DNA of 64,000 bases. It comes from Streptomyces sp. F001. Its GTDB lineage: Bacteria > Actinomycetota > Actinomycetes > Streptomycetales > Streptomycetaceae. Position 1 is the first letter of the stretch, and each line of letters begins with the position of its first letter. The position numbers were made by a program, and so were the translations under genes. The notes below the pieces were generated by a model. The model had not been told where the DNA came from. It made no database searches and worked only from the letters and a program-made list of their open reading frames with translations. This document shows positions 33,499 through 41,450 of this stretch, one piece after another. The stretch is from positions 62,001 to 126,000 of the forward strand of contig NZ_QZWF01000013.1 of the NCBI RefSeq assembly GCF_004187715.1, in the 5' to 3' direction.

Positions 33499-35280
33499 TT
33501 ACGGGTTCTGCACGGTCAGTACGAGGGCCTTGGTGGCCGTGCCCGCGCTGTTGGTGGCCGAGACAGTGACCGTGTGGGTGCCGCGTTTCTGCGGGGTCCC
33601 GGAGATCAGTCCGGTCTTCTCGTCGATCCTCAGGCCCTCCGGCAGCCCCTCGGCACCGAACGACGTCGGCAGCGCGGTCGCAGTGACGAGGTGGTTGAAG
33701 ATGCGCTTCTTGGTGGTCGTCACCTCGCCCGCGCTGGTGATCTCGGGGGCCACGGTGGCGGCCGGCGTGGCGGCGTCCAGGAAGCGGAGGTCCTTCACGT
33801 GCTCGTTGACGAACATCGGGACCATGTCCGGGATCAGATACCAGCCGGGCTTGCGCATCTTGTCGTGGATGACCGTGCCGTTGATCTGCAGGTTCTGGAA
33901 GGTGAGGTTCTTGATGGCGCGGTCCGCGTCATAGCCGACGACGATCGGCATGATGGCGTTCCTGCCGTCGTACGACAGGTTCCGGACGTAGACGTCCTGG
34001 ATGCCCCGGCCGGGCGTGGCGTTGTACCGGTTGGCCATGACCCGCATGTTGAACAGCTGGCCCCAGGTGAAGTCCTCCACCCGGACGTCCTGGATGCGCA
34101 CGTTCCGGATGAGGTTGCTGTCGCCGGGGTTCAGGGCGAAGCAGCCCTGGTAGAGGACCTGCGGTTCGCGGTGCTGGAGGACGTCGATGTTGCTGAAGAC
34201 GATGTTCTCGATGACCTCGGGCTTCTCCGGGTTGCCGTGTGTGCCCATGTTCACGGGGTGCGCGACGTCCGCCCACAGGGTGGAGTTGCGGACGGTGACG
34301 TTGCGGCAGTCGCCGTAGTAGTCCCAGCGGTGGGCGTAGATGGCGATGCAGTCGTCGCTGTTGCGCATCCAGACGCCCTCGATCAGGACGTCCTCGCTGC
34401 TGAACACGTCGATGCCGTCGCCCCACTGGCCGGAGCTGTAGGAGTGCAGGTTGCGGACGGTGACCTGCTTGGACTGGCCGATGGTGCACGAGTAGCCGGT
34501 CTTGAGGTTCATGACGAGGACGCCGTCGATCTCGATGTTCTTCGAGAACGCCACCGTGGTGCCGCCGTCCGTCTCGGCGATGATGCCACGGCCAATCAGC
34601 CGGGCGTTCTCCACGTTGTTGAACGACACCTGGGCCTTCAGCACGGCGCCGCCGGCCAGGTAGACCGTCTTCCCGCTGGGCACCTGCAGCACGTTGTCCG
34701 GGACGGTGTGGATACCCGGGCCGAAGTAGATGACGTCCTCGTCGTCCTCCTCGGGCCGCCTCTTCTCGATCGGGTTGGCGTGCAGTTGCAGGTTGCCGTA
34801 GATGTCACCGTCGATCTCGATCGAGAGGTTGCGCGGCTCGGTGAGACTGAAGGTGATGGTGTCGCCGCTGACCTCGTGCGGGATGGCGTACGACAGCGGG
34901 CGGATCCGTGCGGAGCCGATGGCGCCCTTGGACGAGGTGACCTGGACCTCGACGGTGCCGGTGAAGTCGAGGCCGGCGACCGAGGTGTGCCGGATGATGC
35001 CGGCGCCGGTCTTCTCGTTGATGGTCTTCGTGCCGACGCGCAGGACCGGCACCGGCTTCCACTGGCCACCGGGGGTGCGGGCCTTGACGACGAAGCTCGT
35101 GTTGATCGGCATCGCGCCCGGCACGGGGTGGATCACCAGCCGGTCGCCGGCCTCCGGTCTGTCCTCATCCGCTGCCGCGGTGCCTGCTGCCGCTCCGATC
35201 AGGGAGTAGGCCGCTGCGGCGGCTCCCGCGGCCTGGATGACGGTGCGCCGGGTCAGGCCGGTGCTCTGGGTTTCGTTCAT
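33499..35280 (-). CDS. Tat-exported GH28-like right-handed beta-helix protein with Ig module
   Basis: A 593-residue secreted protein. Tat signal LTRRTVIQAAGAAAAAYS. After a ~150-residue beta N-domain, a parallel beta-helix runs ~170-500 with GDGIDVFSSEDVLIEGVWMR and NSDDCIAIYAHRW, equivalents of the Asp and Asp-Asp motifs of GH28 polygalacturonases; the GHG motif is replaced by MGTHGNP. The last ~85 residues are a putative Ig module (GLPEGLRIDEKTGLISGTP) almost identical in pattern to that of the neighbouring lyase. Likely a glycosidase on pectic or related uronic-acid polymer; GH49/GH87-like activity is a less likely option. Co-transcribed with the transporter upstream (31-base gap) and the lyases downstream. 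Confidence 0.85.
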   Translation of the reverse strand: MNETQSTGLTRRTVIQAAGAAAAAYSLIGAAAGTAAADEDRPEAGDRLVIHPVPGAMPINTSFVVKARTPGGQWKPVPVLRVGTKTINEKTGAGIIRHTSVAGLDFTGTVEVQVTSSKGAIGSARIRPLSYAIPHEVSGDTITFSLTEPRNLSIEIDGDIYGNLQLHANPIEKRRPEEDDEDVIYFGPGIHTVPDNVLQVPSGKTVYLAGGAVLKAQVSFNNVENARLIGRGIIAETDGGTTVAFSKNIEIDGVLVMNLKTGYSCTIGQSKQVTVRNLHSYSSGQWGDGIDVFSSEDVLIEGVWMRNSDDCIAIYAHRWDYYGDCRNVTVRNSTLWADVAHPVNMGTHGNPEKPEVIENIVFSNIDVLQHREPQVLYQGCFALNPGDSNLIRNVRIQDVRVEDFTWGQLFNMRVMANRYNATPGRGIQDVYVRNLSYDGRNAIMPIVVGYDADRAIKNLTFQNLQINGTVIHDKMRKPGWYLIPDMVPMFVNEHVKDLRFLDAATPAATVAPEITSAGEVTTTKKRIFNHLVTATALPTSFGAEGLPEGLRIDEKTGLISGTPQKRGTHTVTVSATNSAGTATKALVLTVQNP

Positions 35281-35311
35281 GGTGAAGTTCCTTAAGAAAA
35301 AGGGAAGTTGG

Positions 35312-36175
35312 CTACTTGAGACCGGAGGTGGACATTCCGGCGACGAAGCCGCGCTGGGCGACGAGGAAGATCAGCAGGATCGGGACGACGTACATCACGG
35401 AGGCCGCGGCCTGGAGGTTGGCGACGGGCGCGCCGGCCCCGTTGACGTAGGTGGTCATGACGGCGACGGCGAGCGTGGAGTGGTCGGTGGACAGCAGCAG
35501 CTGCGGGGCGATGTAGTCGCCCCAGGTCCAGGTGAAGGCGATGATGAAGCTCGCGGAGAGCACCGGCCAGGACTGCGGCAGGAAGATCCGCCAGAAGATC
35601 TGGATATAGCCGGCGCCGTCGATGATCGCGGCCTCCTCCAGTTCGCGGGGCAGGCCGGCGAAGAACTGCCGGAAGAGGAAGACCAGGTACGGCGCGGCGG
35701 ACAGGCCCCACAGCACCCACGGCCAGTAGGTGTCGACCATGCCGAGCTTCGCGAAGATCAGATAGGTCGGGAAGAGCGTGATGAGCTGGGGCAGCATCAT
35801 CGAGCCGAGCAGGATGCCGAACAGGATCTTCTTGCCGGGGGCGTTCAGGCGGGCGAAGCCGAAGCCGACCCAGGCGGAGCTGAGGGTGACCAGCGTGGCG
35901 TAGATGAGGGCGATGACGAGGGAGTTGCGGGCGTAGCCGAGGAAGTCGATGAGGTGGAAGGCGTCGGCGAAGTTGTGCCACTGGATCGTGTCGGGCAGCC
36001 AGTGCACGGGGGACGCGGCCAGTTCCTCCGGTGACTTCAGTCCGGCGAGGACCAGCCAGCCGAAGGGGCCGAGGAAGAGACCGGTGACGGCGACGAGGAC
36101 CGTGTAGAGGACGAGGCGGTTGACGCGTACCCGCACCCGGGCAGCGGACTTCGGCGGCAGGCTGGTGACGGTCAC
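35312..36175 (-). CDS. Carbohydrate ABC transporter permease (CUT1, MalG type)
   Basis: A 287-residue protein with six predicted helices. The cytoplasmic EAA loop reads ELEEAAIIDGAGYIQIFWRIFLP. The start is GTG 36175, inside a GTGA overlap with the upstream permease stop, so the two are coupled. It forms the translocation pore with the permease at 36172 and receives sugar from the lipoprotein at 37167. No ATPase is encoded nearby. Substrate inferred from operon partners: an oligosaccharide made by the GH28-like and lyase proteins. Confidence 0.94.
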   Translation of the reverse strand: MTVTSLPPKSAARVRVRVNRLVLYTVLVAVTGLFLGPFGWLVLAGLKSPEELAASPVHWLPDTIQWHNFADAFHLIDFLGYARNSLVIALIYATLVTLSSAWVGFGFARLNAPGKKILFGILLGSMMLPQLITLFPTYLIFAKLGMVDTYWPWVLWGLSAAPYLVFLFRQFFAGLPRELEEAAIIDGAGYIQIFWRIFLPQSWPVLSASFIIAFTWTWGDYIAPQLLLSTDHSTLAVAVMTTYVNGAGAPVANLQAAASVMYVVPILLIFLVAQRGFVAGMSTSGLK

Positions 36176-37170
36176 TTCTTCGCCTCCGGGTCGACGTTGT
36201 AGAACACCACGCCGGACGAGAACCTGAAGATGAGTCCGGTCGCGACGAGGATCAGGACGAAGAGCACCCACAGCAGCGCGGAGGCGTAGCCGTAGCGGCC
36301 GACCGCGAAGTACTGCGCGAACACGTGCATCATGTACTGGTAGTTGGACTGCGGAATCGCGGTGACGCCGGCGGTGGTGGCGTCGGCGGACAGCAGCAGC
36401 GGCATGATGGTCTGGACCGAGGCGATCACCCCGGTCACGGTCTGGAAGAGCAGCACGGGCGACAGCAGGGGCACGGTGATGCTGCGGAAGGTCCGCCATG
36501 CGCTCGCCCCGTCGATGCGGGCCGCCTCGTGCAGCTCGCGGGGGACGTCCTGGAGCCCCGCCAACGAGATGATCATGATGTTTCCGGCGCCCCAGAGCAC
36601 CACCATCAGCAGGACGTAGCGCGCGTAGGGGTCGGCGAGCCAGCCGAGGGCGTCGAAGCCGAAGATGTTCAGGGCACCGTTGGTGGCACCGGAGTTCGTG
36701 TCGAAGAGCTGCTTGAAGGCGATACCCGCGCCCACCGGCGGCACCACGGCCGGCAGATAGAGCAGGGTGCGGAACAAGCCGCGCGCCTTCAACGGCCGGT
36801 TGACCAGGACGGCGAGCCCGAGCCCCCCGATGATCGACAGCGGCACCGAGGTGATGGCGAACAGGCCCGTACGCCCCAGGGCGTCCCAGGTCACCGAGTC
36901 GGACAGCAGCTCGCGGTAGTTGTCGAGCCCGACGTAGCGCCAGTGCGGCGAGATGCCGTCGAACGTGGTGAAGCTCAGCCACAGCGCGTACGCCATGGGG
37001 GCGATGGTCAGCAGCAGGAAGCCGATGATCCACGGCGAGGTGAACATGTAGAAGGCGCGTTGCCGGCGCGCGTTCATGGAGATCCGCGGCCGGTTCGCCG
37101 CCGCGGGCCGGTCGGCCGCCTTGGCCGTATCGGTGCCGCCCTGCGCGGAGGATATCTGCCCGACGGTCAT
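36172..37170 (-). CDS. Carbohydrate ABC transporter permease (CUT1, MalF type)
   Basis: A 332-residue permease with a cytoplasmic N-terminus of ~35 residues, the first helix MFTSPWIIGFLLLTIAPMAYALWLSF, a periplasmic-like loop and the EAA loop ELHEAARIDGASAWRTFRSITVP. It overlaps the binding protein gene by 4 bases (ATGA) and the second permease by 4 bases (GTGA), a compact transport operon. It partners with MalG-type 35312 and a shared ATPase. Confidence 0.94.
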   Translation of the reverse strand: MTVGQISSAQGGTDTAKAADRPAAANRPRISMNARRQRAFYMFTSPWIIGFLLLTIAPMAYALWLSFTTFDGISPHWRYVGLDNYRELLSDSVTWDALGRTGLFAITSVPLSIIGGLGLAVLVNRPLKARGLFRTLLYLPAVVPPVGAGIAFKQLFDTNSGATNGALNIFGFDALGWLADPYARYVLLMVVLWGAGNIMIISLAGLQDVPRELHEAARIDGASAWRTFRSITVPLLSPVLLFQTVTGVIASVQTIMPLLLSADATTAGVTAIPQSNYQYMMHVFAQYFAVGRYGYASALLWVLFVLILVATGLIFRFSSGVVFYNVDPEAKK

Positions 37171-38516
37171 CCCACCTGCTCCTTACCGCGCTTGAGCTGC
37201 TCGTTCATGGCCGAGTTCAGCCGCCGGGCGAGGGTGTCCACGGACATGTCGCCCCTCATCGCCGCAGGGGCGATCTGGTTGAAGATGGACTCCAGGCCTT
37301 CCCACTTGGCGTAGGGGGTGAAGGAGGCCACGGAGAAGTGCTTCAGTTCGGCCTCCTGCACCTTGAGCACCTGTTTCTGGTGCTCCTCCTGAGCCGGCAT
37401 CAGGGAGCGCAGGGACTTCAGGGTGGGGATACCCCAGCCGCCCGAGGCGCGTGCCTTGGCCGGTGCCTCGCCGAAGAACCACTCGAAGACCCGCCACGCG
37501 GCGTCCTTGTTCCGCGCCTTGCGGGGCATCCACAGGCCGGTGCCGCCCTGGCAGGTGCTGATCCGCGGACCGCCCTCGAACACCGGGGCGGGGGCGAGAC
37601 GGGACACCTCGGCCAGTTTCGGGGCGGTGTTGATCAGGCCGCCGAGCCAGTAGCCGCAGTTCGACATCGCCATGCGGTTGGCCTGGTAGGTGGGCCCGTC
37701 CCAGGTGTTGGGGTCGGGATCGATGATGCTCGGCCCGACCCTGACCCGGCAGTAGTCGATGTACCAGCCCAGGGCCTTGCGGGCCTCGGGGCTGGAGAAG
37801 TCGACCTGGGAGAAGTCGTCGGTGAACAGGTTGCCGCCGGCGGCCGCCGTCAGGCTCGTCAGCAGGATGGCCTTGCCGAGACCGTTGTAACTGCCGCCGA
37901 ACACGGTTGTCTGCCCGTTCTTGCGCTGCACCAGCCGCTCGGCGTTGTCCAGCCACTCCTCGTAGGTGACCGGTTCGGTCTCCGACGGGTAGTCGACGCC
38001 TGTCTTGTCGAAGAGCGCGGTGTTGTACCAGTACATGGAGTCCTGGGAGAAGTCCTTCGCCATGCCGTAGCGCGGACCCTTGCCCTGCGTCCTGCCGTCG
38101 TAGCGCCACAGGTCGTTGACGGGATCGAGGTCGTCGAGCCTGAGGATGCTGCTCCTGGCGAAGTACGGGTCGAGCTCCTCGGCCACGTCCCGCGCCGCGA
38201 AGTACGCCGCGTCCACGGCGCCGATGCCGCGCACCAGATCCGGCGGGTTGCCGTTGGTCAGCATCGCGATCAGTTTGGTGATGTCGTACTTCACCGTTCT
38301 GATCTTGACGCCGAGGTCCTTCTGGGCCTGCTTGATCAGCTCCGGGGTGAGGTCGTCGGGGTTGATCATCAGTGTGACGGTCTCCCCCGAGCCGCTGACT
38401 CCGGAGGACACCTGCATCGCACAACCGCTCAGCGCCGCCGCACCGGCCACGGCGCCGCCGGCCGACAGGGCGAGAAACCGGCGGCGGCTGGGGGGAGCAC
38501 CGGCGTGGGAAGGCAT
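37167..38516 (-). CDS. Extracellular sugar-binding lipoprotein (CUT1 transporter)
   Basis: A 449-residue solute-binding protein. The signal has both a twin-arginine run (SRRRFLALSAGG) and a lipobox ALSGC with Cys32, so it is a Tat-exported lipoprotein. The mature part shows family-1 binding-protein features (PDLVRGIGAVDAAYFAARDV, WYNTALFDKTGVDYP, TYEEWLDNAERL, WRVFEWFFGEAPA). ATG 38516 was chosen for its GGTGAGG site. It heads a six-gene operon. A perfect 16-bp palindrome sits 68 bases upstream. Confidence 0.94.
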   Translation of the reverse strand: MPSHAGAPPSRRRFLALSAGGAVAGAAALSGCAMQVSSGVSGSGETVTLMINPDDLTPELIKQAQKDLGVKIRTVKYDITKLIAMLTNGNPPDLVRGIGAVDAAYFAARDVAEELDPYFARSSILRLDDLDPVNDLWRYDGRTQGKGPRYGMAKDFSQDSMYWYNTALFDKTGVDYPSETEPVTYEEWLDNAERLVQRKNGQTTVFGGSYNGLGKAILLTSLTAAAGGNLFTDDFSQVDFSSPEARKALGWYIDYCRVRVGPSIIDPDPNTWDGPTYQANRMAMSNCGYWLGGLINTAPKLAEVSRLAPAPVFEGGPRISTCQGGTGLWMPRKARNKDAAWRVFEWFFGEAPAKARASGGWGIPTLKSLRSLMPAQEEHQKQVLKVQEAELKHFSVASFTPYAKWEGLESIFNQIAPAAMRGDMSVDTLARRLNSAMNEQLKRGKEQVG

Positions 38517-38583
38517 GGGGGCCTCACCTTCTGGTTCGGGGAGCACGGCACGGCCGGATCGCGGATCTGGCCGCAGTAACAAG

Positions 38584-38599
38584 TAGCAACCGGTTGCTA
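38584..38599. promoter_or_regulatory. Perfect 16-bp LacI-type operator TAGCAACCGGTTGCTA
   Basis: Fully symmetric around CC/GG and located 68 bases ahead of the binding-protein start. Its core AGCAACCGGTT is shared with 41314-41327, and CAACCGGTTG recurs at 38782-38791. The symmetry and placement fit repression by one of the lacI products. Confidence 0.7.
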
Positions 38600-38781
38600 T
38601 GACCGAGTGGCCAGAGCTTCGGCCCGTCCGGAGGGCGCGTCAAGAGTCCTCGCGGAATTTCGAAAGGTCCACGAAACGCCGATGACCCGCCCCAAGAGGC
38701 CCGACGGCGAGCCTCAACTGACCGCTGACCAGCGCGGACCCAGGATCGCCGCACGGGCGCGAAACCGGGCGGCCACTTCGA

Positions 38782-38791
38782 CAACCGGTTG
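38782..38791. promoter_or_regulatory. Second CAACCGGTTG operator copy
   Basis: A 10-bp perfect palindrome with flanks partly matching the 38584 site, about 190 bp away and on the side of the plus-strand dehydrogenase. It could let a LacI tetramer or two dimers act on both promoters. Confidence 0.45.
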
Positions 38792-38981
38792 CCCACATCT
38801 CGCAGGGCGGACGCGCTCGGCACCCGTCCTCCGTCGTGACGTCGGCTTCCGTGGCCGACGACCCGAAAACTTGCGGATCTTCCGCCGCGTTCCGCCGATT
38901 GACCCTCCGTCGACTGCGGATCTACGGTAGAAGACGCTTTCAGAAAATGTTTCCGCCCACCCCTCGCTCTTCAGGAGACTC

Positions 38982-39995
38982 ATGCCCAGCGCCCCGCTGC
39001 CCCGGGCCGTGTTCGCCATGGATCCGGTACATCTCCCGCTGCTCTTCCCCGAACCCCTGATGGCACGGCTGCAGCAGACGGCCGAGATCGACCCCACGTT
39101 CGTCGTACGGGACTTCACCGCCCCCGGCGCCGCAGCGCAGCTGGCCCGCGCCGACGTGCTGATCACCGGCTGGGGCTGCCCGCACCTCGACGAGGACACC
39201 CTCACCGCGGCACCCGGCCTGCGCGCGGTCCTGCACGCCGCCGGCTCCGTCCGCTCGCTGGTCGGTGAGGCCCTGTGGAAGCGCGGCGTCACCGTCTCCA
39301 GCGCGGTCACCGGCAACGCCCTGCCGGTCGCGGAGTACACGCTCGCGATGATCCTGCTGGCCGGCAAGGACGCCTTCACCCACCGCGAGCGCTTCCGCGC
39401 CACGCACGCCCACCCGACCCCCGCCGAGACCGCCGCCACCGGCAACCTCGGCCGCCGCGTCGGCGTCATCGGCGCCTCGCGCGTGGGCCGCAGACTCCTC
39501 GAGCTGCTGCGTCCGTACGACTTCGAGGTCCTGCTCCACGACCCCTACGTGAACGCCGCCGAGGCCGCCGCGCTCGGCACCCGGTCCGTGTCCCTGGAGG
39601 ACCTGCTGAGCAGCAGCGACATCGTCAGCCTGCACGCACCGGACATTCCCGAGACCCAGCACATGCTGGACCGCGAACGCCTCGCGCTCATCCACGACGG
39701 CGGCGTCCTCATCAACACCTCCCGGGGTGCCCTCGTCGACCACGACGCCCTCACCGACGAGCTGCTCTCCGGCCGCCTCAGCGCGGTTCTCGACGTCACC
39801 GAACCCGAGCCGCTGCCCGCCGAGTCGCCCCTCTACCGGCTCCCCAACGTCTTCCTCACCCCGCACATCGCGGGCTCGCTCGGCAACGAACTCGAGCGCC
39901 TCGGCCGCATCGTCGTGGAGGAGCTGGAGCGCCTGGCCGCGGGCCTGCCCCTCGCCCACGAGGTGCGCCAGGCGGACCTGCCCCGGGTCGCCTGA
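38982..39995 (+). CDS. D-isomer-specific 2-hydroxyacid dehydrogenase
   Basis: A 337-residue NAD(P)-dependent dehydrogenase. The Rossmann motif is RVGVIGASRVGRRLLELL, an Ala/Ser variant of GxGxxG. Catalytic residues sit in INTSRGALVD (Arg), DVTEPEP (Glu) and LTPHIAGS (His). AGGAG lies ahead of ATG 38982. It likely reduces an alpha-keto acid or oxidises a hydroxyacid produced by catabolism of imported uronic sugars; the substrate is not fixed by sequence. Divergent from the sugar-transport operon and followed 124 bases later by a lacI gene. Confidence 0.9.
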   Translation: MPSAPLPRAVFAMDPVHLPLLFPEPLMARLQQTAEIDPTFVVRDFTAPGAAAQLARADVLITGWGCPHLDEDTLTAAPGLRAVLHAAGSVRSLVGEALWKRGVTVSSAVTGNALPVAEYTLAMILLAGKDAFTHRERFRATHAHPTPAETAATGNLGRRVGVIGASRVGRRLLELLRPYDFEVLLHDPYVNAAEAAALGTRSVSLEDLLSSSDIVSLHAPDIPETQHMLDRERLALIHDGGVLINTSRGALVDHDALTDELLSGRLSAVLDVTEPEPLPAESPLYRLPNVFLTPHIAGSLGNELERLGRIVVEELERLAAGLPLAHEVRQADLPRVA

Positions 39996-40119
39996 CGCCC
40001 ACCGCGCGAGGGTTGTCCACAGGCGTCCTACCTGGAGGAACGATGGGATACGGTTTCCGCACCGGAAGCGAGCGCGCCCGCCCCGGTGTTCGGGTCACGA
40101 CGGTGAAGGAGCCGCAACG

Positions 40120-41208
40120 GTGAGTCAGCGCAAGGCACCGGGCGACGCCGGCCGGGCGACCATCCGGGACGTGGCGGAACGCGCGGGCGTCTCCGTGGCG
40201 AGCGTGTCGCGCGTGCTGTCCGGCAACTATCCGGTCTCCGACGACCTGCGCCGCAGGGTGATGAAGGTCGTCCGGGACCTGGACTACGTGACCAACGCCC
40301 ATGCCCGCTCCCTGGCCGGTGGCGGGACCCCGACGGTCGCGATCCTCATCAACAACATCACCGGCGCCGCCTTCGCCCATGTGGCCAAGGGCGTCGAGGG
40401 CGCGGCCACACTGCGCGGCTGGCTCTCGCTGGTCGGCACGACGGGCGACGACCCGGAGCGCGAGCTGGCCCTGGTGAACCTCATGCGCCAGCAGGGCGTG
40501 GCCGCCGTCGTGCTGCTCGGCGGCGCCTACGACTACGACGAGTACCAGCTACGCATGGCCCGCTTCGCCCGCTCCCTGGACGCGGCCGGCTCCCACCTCG
40601 TCCTGGTCGGCCGGCCACCGCTGGAGGGCGACGTCCCGGCGACGACCGTCGACTACGACAACGAGTCCGGCGCCTACGCGATGGCCAGCCACCTGCTGTC
40701 CGCCGGCCACCGGGACATCCTCGTGCTGCCGGGTCCCGCCGAACTGACCACCGCACAGGGCCGGTTGCAGGGCGCCCGGCGCGCCTTCGAGGCGTACGGG
40801 GTGCCGTTCGAGCCGGGCATGGTGCGGCACGGCCCGTACGACTACGAGCACGGCTACGAGGCCGCCGGGACGGCCCTGCGCGAGAAGCTCGACTTCACCG
40901 CCGTGCTCGCCGGCACCGACGTGGTCGCCGCGGGCGCCATGCAGGCCCTGCGGGCGGCCGGACTGCGCGTGCCGGAGGACGTGTCGATCGTGGGCTACGA
41001 CGACATCCCGCTGGCGTCCCAGCTCACCCCCCAACTGACCACCGTGCACGTGCCGTACGAGGAGATGGGCCGGGTCGCCCTGCGCGCGGTGGCCGACCGG
41101 CGCGAGGGCGGGGCAGGGCGGCGCAAGGGGACCGACGGGGAGCATCTCGTGCTGGGCACCCATGTCGTCGTACGCCACTCGGTACGGCCGCCCCGGCGGC
41201 GCGGTTAG
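40120..41208 (+). CDS. LacI family transcriptional regulator (second)
   Basis: A 362-residue repressor. GTG 40120 has AAGGAG 8 bases upstream; longer frames upstream are antisense to the dehydrogenase gene. HTH TIRDVAERAGVSVASVSRVLSG; ligand domain with VDYDNESGAYAMASHLL, GHRDILVLPG, AGTDVVAAGAM and IVGYDDIPLASQLTPQLTTV. Overall very like the first LacI (26057). A GATACGGTTTCC half-site lies at about 40047. It sits between the two transporter operons, so it is the best candidate to bind the CAACCGGTT sites of both. Confidence 0.93.
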   Translation: MSQRKAPGDAGRATIRDVAERAGVSVASVSRVLSGNYPVSDDLRRRVMKVVRDLDYVTNAHARSLAGGGTPTVAILINNITGAAFAHVAKGVEGAATLRGWLSLVGTTGDDPERELALVNLMRQQGVAAVVLLGGAYDYDEYQLRMARFARSLDAAGSHLVLVGRPPLEGDVPATTVDYDNESGAYAMASHLLSAGHRDILVLPGPAELTTAQGRLQGARRAFEAYGVPFEPGMVRHGPYDYEHGYEAAGTALREKLDFTAVLAGTDVVAAGAMQALRAAGLRVPEDVSIVGYDDIPLASQLTPQLTTVHVPYEEMGRVALRAVADRREGGAGRRKGTDGEHLVLGTHVVVRHSVRPPRRRG

Positions 41209-41236
41209 CCGCCCAACGGCCCGATCCTGTTTCCGT

Positions 41237-41244
41237 AAACGTTT
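41237..41244. promoter_or_regulatory. AAACGTTT operator-like palindrome
   Basis: AAACGTTT within GTAAACGTTTTCC, upstream of the second transporter operon and 28 bases after the lacI stop. Weak LacI-type site, 70 bp from the better one at 41314. Confidence 0.4.
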
Positions 41245-41280
41245 TCCACCATTCCACCCAAACAAATTGCCGCAGACCTC

Positions 41281-41327
41281 TTGCTAGAGCCCAGGACTAC
41301 GGCCTACCTTCCCAGCAACCGGTTTCT
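41281..41327 (+). promoter_or_regulatory. Promoter with LacI operator at the start of the second sugar-transport operon
   Basis: TTGCTA (41281-41286) and TACCTT (41305-41310) are 18 bp apart, and the near-palindrome AGCAACCGGTTTCT (41314-41327) covers the expected transcription start. A repressor there would block initiation. The first transported-sugar gene begins at 41451, leaving a ~130-base leader. Confidence 0.65.
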
Positions 41328-41450
41328 ATCACTTCTGCCTGGCCGCCCCGTCCGCCGAGCCGACGGTTCTCAGACCGCCCTCGCCGGCCAGTACCGAGCC
41401 GCCGCGTCCTCCCGTTGCGAGACGCCTACTTTCCGAAGGAACACGGTCAG

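Larger units (their letters stand above)
38517..38981. other. Divergent regulatory region between the sugar-transport operon and the dehydrogenase
   Basis: A 465-base gap without a convincing gene. It contains a perfect operator palindrome (38584-38599), a second CAACCGGTTG copy (38782-38791), and near the right side two imperfect sites around GAAGACGCTTTC (38930-38941) and GAAAATGTTTCC (38943-38954), just before the Shine-Dalgarno AGGAG of the plus-strand gene. Together they suggest joint LacI control of both directions. Confidence 0.6.
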
